Shown piece after piece: positions 59,226 to 64,000 of a stretch of DNA of 64,000 bases; within the stretch, counting starts at the first letter, position 1; each line of letters begins with the position of its first letter. The stretch covers positions 26,115,469-26,179,468 of the forward strand of contig NC_072456.1 of assembly GCF_027596085.1 (NCBI RefSeq), written 5' to 3'. This DNA comes from Anoplopoma fimbria. Its lineage: Eukaryota; Chordata; Actinopteri; Perciformes; Anoplopomatidae. The translations under genes were made by a program, and so were the position numbers. The notes under the pieces are model-generated. The model ran no database searches. It was not told the origin of the DNA and saw only the letters and a program-made list of their open reading frames with translations.

Positions 59226-61674
59226 CTCGCGGCCACTCAGTGAGTTTCATTTAGTTTTTGGCACGATTGTATAAAATATCTTATATGAGGACTTCTAGCT
59301 GATTACTTGCATATATCTCAGTTTGTTTTTTAGTTTGAATGAAGTGTGTTTCACAACGTCTTACAGCCCTTTGGTGTGTAGACGGGGGGATTGCTAATTG
59401 TGGTTTTATATTAATTTTATCATAAAACACAGCAGTTGTAGTAGCAGACACACCAGGTGCTGATCTGCACTCTACTGAGTTCATTTTCCTCGTTTTATTA
59501 TATCTTCTGGTTTACTGTAACAGATCAAAATGAATAAAATCACCAGGGATAATTTATACCATCTAACAAGCAGCTTCACACAAAGACACATTACCATATG
59601 AGAAAAGATAATTTAGTAATGACCCATAATGAGTTTCTCAAATAATGAAGGCAATTTAAATTTACTTTAATAGTGTGAATGCATTAAAATATTAAATAAA
59701 AGTTGCCAATGAAGTCATATTCCATACAATTGTCCTTCTTACATGAAAATAATTGTATACTTTTGCTGTGGACTGACCTGTAGTCTCCAAAGCCTGGAGT
59801 TGAACACATTTACATAAAAAAATAATATTTTTTCAGAAATAAGAGCACGATTTCTTCTTAAGAAATACATTTTAAGTTCCACTGATGTAAATGTAAATAC
59901 ATCTTTTATCAATAACACAATTTAGGGCATTATTGGGTCTTTACTCTCTCAGAATAATATGCCACCGTGGTGGAAGATAGCGTAATAAGTGTTTATGATA
60001 TAATTATGAAATTAAGTCATCAATCTGATAATCAGCTCCAAATAGTGAGTAAGATATTTGTATAAGAGCTTACCGATTATTACAATGTGACTCAAGCGTG
60101 AAATAACATTTTCCATCATATAGATATTATGCAGAAATGTTTTTCTAATGATCACCAGAAAAAAAATTCAACCATCATTTTAAACACATAAAGTGGAACA
60201 CATCAGTGTAAAGCACTGCTGCCATAATTATGATTATTGTTATGAACCGTCCAAGCTGCTTTCTGTCTGTCCCAGAGTCAAAACTAAACATGGAGAAGAA
60301 CTATTCAGTTTTTTTATGCACCACACAACCGTCAGCCGTGTTGCAATGACTTTGTCTGTCAACAAAGTTAGCATTGCATGGTTCCCTCTTCCATTGGCTT
60401 TTAAAATATTGCAGAAAAATAACTTCTATAGCAAACACACTTTTATGATACTTACAGGTTCATCAAGATCAAGATAAACTGTTGAACACCACTTTTATGA
60501 TTTCTAAAGCGTGAATACAATCAGCAGATTACTTATTCTACTGAATAACAAAAAAATTGAAACCCTATTGGAAGATAATGGCATCTTTTTCCTTAATACT
60601 TCTGATTGTCTTTGTTAAAAGCTGTGTGTATATTTATATAACCTTGTTTTTGGTTGTTTTTCCTGCAATGGAATTGTCCTTTAATCTTTTTTTATTTTGT
60701 GTGTATGAGTATTATTCTACCTACATATGTTCTGTATGTGCTACTAATGTTAACCTGAATTCTTTGTATATTACATTTTGTCAATAAAGAAAAAAGGGTT
60801 CTAGTGATGACGTTTAGTCTCATTTAACTGCTTGTTAGCTGTCACCTTTATTAAGACGCAACAGCTTTTAAATTCACCAGAGGGGATTTTACTGACGTAT
60901 TTTATGTAGTAGAACAGAACGTTAAAATCTTGTCAGCTTGTCTTTACCACAAACTTTATTTCAGACATCTAACCAAAAACACCCTCTAAACACACAATGA
61001 CTTTGACACGCAGGAACAGGAAGCATAGAAATGATGACACATTTCTGGGTTGAAGGACTCATTCCTGATAAATTCTGTTGGCATTGATATAAGGCTTTGC
61101 CATAGGGGACATCAGAAAGTACACTTTACACTGAAAATACGCAGTTCTTGTTTTTTAACAATGACACAAGGACTTGTCAGCCTGAATGCACTTGTTCATT
61201 GACATAAGTCTTTATTACTTAAGAGATAAACTCTAGATTTTGAGCAAGTAACAGGCTTTTGCATGTAATCCACTGTGTTTATGTTGTTATTTTACATTTT
61301 GCAAATGTTGAGGATGATATGAGAAAAGTACCAAAGTGATGTAGAAAAACTGTAATGGAAGTTATGTGTAATGCTGCTGCCCACGTATGCACCAACCATT
61401 ACAGCTTCAACAGAAACATACGGCAGCAAAATGGCCTTTCAAGATAAGTATATCATGCAGCTGCTTCTCTGACACGAAGTTGCTGAAATAGCTTCAAATT
61501 ACATCCATGTGTCAGCATAATGCAATCCAGGCAAACAAACTACAGCCACAAAACAAAGCAGTAACAACGTAACCATCAGAAGAACGTATAGTGGAATCAA
61601 ACTATACTTAAAGATAAGAAGAGCCGTATGAGGAACAGACGTTTGAGGTGAAGGACTATCTGAGGTTTTCCGGG
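59226..61674. other. No gene recognised; AT-rich DNA
   Basis: No coding exons or identifiable repeats. The hydrophobic frames near 60557-60787 have low-complexity composition typical of AT-rich chance frames. Confidence 0.5.
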
Positions 61675-62395
61675 ACACACTACAGGTGAATAAGGTAACG
61701 TGAACGAATAGATATCAACATGAAACTTCCTCAGTTCACTACCTACATTAAGAAAAATATGTTTGCTATTGTTTGAATATGCAAATGAAGCATTACCTAA
61801 TACATATGTGCTAATTTGCATACATTTCCAGAACATAAATATGAAAATTGGATAAAGACAGGTTCAAAATTCTTGTTCTATTATGTTGACATATCAGAGT
61901 CAAGGTTTTTATAGACGAGAGTTTGGATATCTCTTTGTATGACTTCATAAATCAGAAAACAGCCATAGAAAAAAACAAAAAAATCTCCATGTTTTTAGTA
62001 ATAAATGTTGCATAAATCAGGCTATGAATGATATATGAACAAACCCCTCTGTAGAAACCTTCAGAATATAGAGAGGAATGAAGCTGTAAAGTTTGGTGTA
62101 TGTAAGAGCTACTGAAGTGGAGATTTCTGGATCAGAGTCTGAGAAAAAACTCATTTAGAGAAAACGTCCTTTAAAGATATGTTTAGTTAAATTACATACA
62201 TGTTGAAGACGCTACAGGTGAATAGGGTAAAAAAAATAACTAATAGATATCAACATGAAACTTCACCAGTTGATTACTGACATTAAGATGATTATTTTTA
62301 TTATTACAAGTTTTCTGAAATATTATGTTTAAATATGTAAATGAGGCATTATCTAATGGTAACTTTTGGTATTTGGAATTTAGGAGAAATCTACA
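61675..62395. repeat. Diverged direct duplication (61675-61840 and 62205-62395)
   Basis: Both segments share ctacaggtgaataaggtaa, atagatatcaacatgaaact, and a 'gcaaatgaagcattacctaa'-type ending in the same order, with clear divergence. The intervening ~360 bp is unique. Confidence 0.7.
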
Positions 62396-63013
62396 GATGC
62401 AAACAGACAAAGTAGTCAAATAAACACCTACGTAGATGTTTTCCTTCCGCTCGTCTGAAAGAATACCTGTTATGGAAGAAAAATAGATCCATGCATGAAA
62501 AACATGTTTTTGCTTTTAGTGTCTCGCCTTAAAATGAAAAATGTCCATCAATGTTGCTGATACAGAGTGTATTGGTATATATTGCATGCTGAACATATTG
62601 TCATTATTATTCAGGGGGTTATATTTCCATATTTTGATCTGCATTCTATGTTTTACATTTCATTTTATATTTATTTTATCAAGTGTGTGTTATTTGCCAT
62701 GTTATTTTGTCTGTTTAATGTCTATATCCTCCTTTTTTAAGCCCTTTTTGCTTCATGTCGTGTATTCAAAGTGTTATACACATGAAGTGTATTATTAATA
62801 TTGAAGTAAACAACTTTTATAACATTGCTTTATACTTTTTCTGATGCTCACCAGCTTTTAAATTCACTCTTAACTCACCTTCACAGTGACATTTCTTTCA
62901 CCATCACTGTTCACCACCAGCCAACCTGCTGCTGTTGATCAAATTTAATAACTTACTATTATTTATTTTTTTATTCTCAAGCGCGCAGAGCTCCAATGAC
63001 GCAGCCCCGGTGT

Positions 63014-63140
<127 letters not shown>

Positions 63141-63332
63141 CAGGAGCCTTCATATTACTCTGACGTGAGATGGAAACTCTCAGAAGAGCAAGAAGTCAAG
63201 CAGACACAAGCAACAAAAACAACAACAATAAATACTACAAAACCAGCAGAGGAGCAAGAGGCCAGCGCCAGAGGAAGAGGGAGATAAAGAGAGATACAGA
63301 GAGATACAGAGAGAGAGAGAGAGAGAGTGGAG

Positions 63333-63492
63333 ATGAGGACCTTCCAGACCCAGAGCCAGGCAGCGCAGCGCGGAGCCTCCAGCAGCCCGCTCAGCCTCAT
63401 CAGCTCCGGCAGCAGCAGCTCCATGAGTCTCCTCAGCACCGCCAGCGTCGCCCTCACAGCCCTGCTCCTCCTCTCCATCCCAGTCTGCAGAA
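63333..63492 (+). CDS. nmu: Signal-peptide exon, probably exon 1 of neuromedin U (partial gene)
   Basis: The frame from ATG 63333 codes about 53 residues: a polar, Ser-rich start (MRTFQTQSQAAQRGASSS) and then a hydrophobic core (VALTALLLLSIPVCRS) typical of a secretory signal peptide. It ends at a consensus donor (CAGAA/GTAAGT after 63492). In human NMU the first exon likewise carries little more than the signal peptide. Identification rests mainly on synteny: NMU lies divergently next to EXOC1 in vertebrates, and this exon points away from EXOC1. The mature peptide exons lie beyond the window, so another secreted protein is possible. NMU peptides act on Gq-coupled receptors in feeding, stress and smooth-muscle control. 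Confidence 0.55.
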
Positions 63493-63504
63493 GTAAGTCA
63501 CACT

Positions 63505-64000
<496 letters not shown>

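Overview
The window looks like nuclear DNA of a ray-finned fish, most likely an acanthomorph/percomorph teleost. It has spliced genes with vertebrate orthologues, short introns, many CA/TG, TATC and ATT microsatellites, fish-type SINE, LINE and foldback elements, and a 100-N scaffold gap at 17995-18094. There are no operons, CRISPR arrays or bacterial signals.

Four protein-coding genes can be supported. (1) CHST14 (+), dermatan 4-O-sulfotransferase: exon 1 at 17653-17871 and exon 2 at 20045-20875, 349 aa. (2) CEP135 (-), centriole coiled-coil protein: 25 coding exons from 32245 down to 21880, about 1168 aa, with a CpG-type promoter and non-coding first exon near 33588-33790. (3) EXOC1/Sec3 (-), exocyst subunit: 18 constitutive coding exons plus three optional ones, from 45541 down to 34777, 883 aa without the optional exons, with a non-coding first exon near 47463. 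(4) A signal-peptide exon (+) at 63333-63492, probably exon 1 of NMU (neuromedin U); the gene continues past the window.

NMU(+), EXOC1(-) and CEP135(-) keep the arrangement I recall for human chromosome 4q12, where NMU and EXOC1 are divergent and EXOC1 and CEP135 run head-to-tail. CHST14 is on human 15q, so the CEP135/CHST14 junction is a lineage-specific neighbourhood. Those two genes meet tail-to-tail with poly(A) signals about 55 bp apart.

Layout: 1-16.5 kb has no recognised gene and holds dispersed repeats, microsatellites and two small CpG-rich patches. 16.5-21.4 kb is CHST14, whose exon 1 lies between two arrays of one 32-bp minisatellite in opposite orientation. 21.4-33.8 kb is CEP135. 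33.8-34.6 kb is a duplicated AT-rich block. 34.7-47.5 kb is EXOC1. 47.7-63 kb is an AT-rich gene desert with a tandem duplication, a 135-bp minisatellite and several complex blocks that could be conserved non-coding elements. 63-64 kb is the candidate NMU exon between microsatellites.

The least expected signals are the inverted minisatellite pair around CHST14 exon 1; direct AT-rich duplicates flanking the CEP135 promoter; two GC-AG introns in CEP135; a 93-nt stop-free in-frame intron plus 18-nt, 69-nt and 45-nt optional exons in EXOC1; and long foldback elements in the introns of both neighbouring genes. No wholly new gene system is evident. Exon coordinates were derived by hand from splice motifs, reading phase and remembered orthologue sequences.
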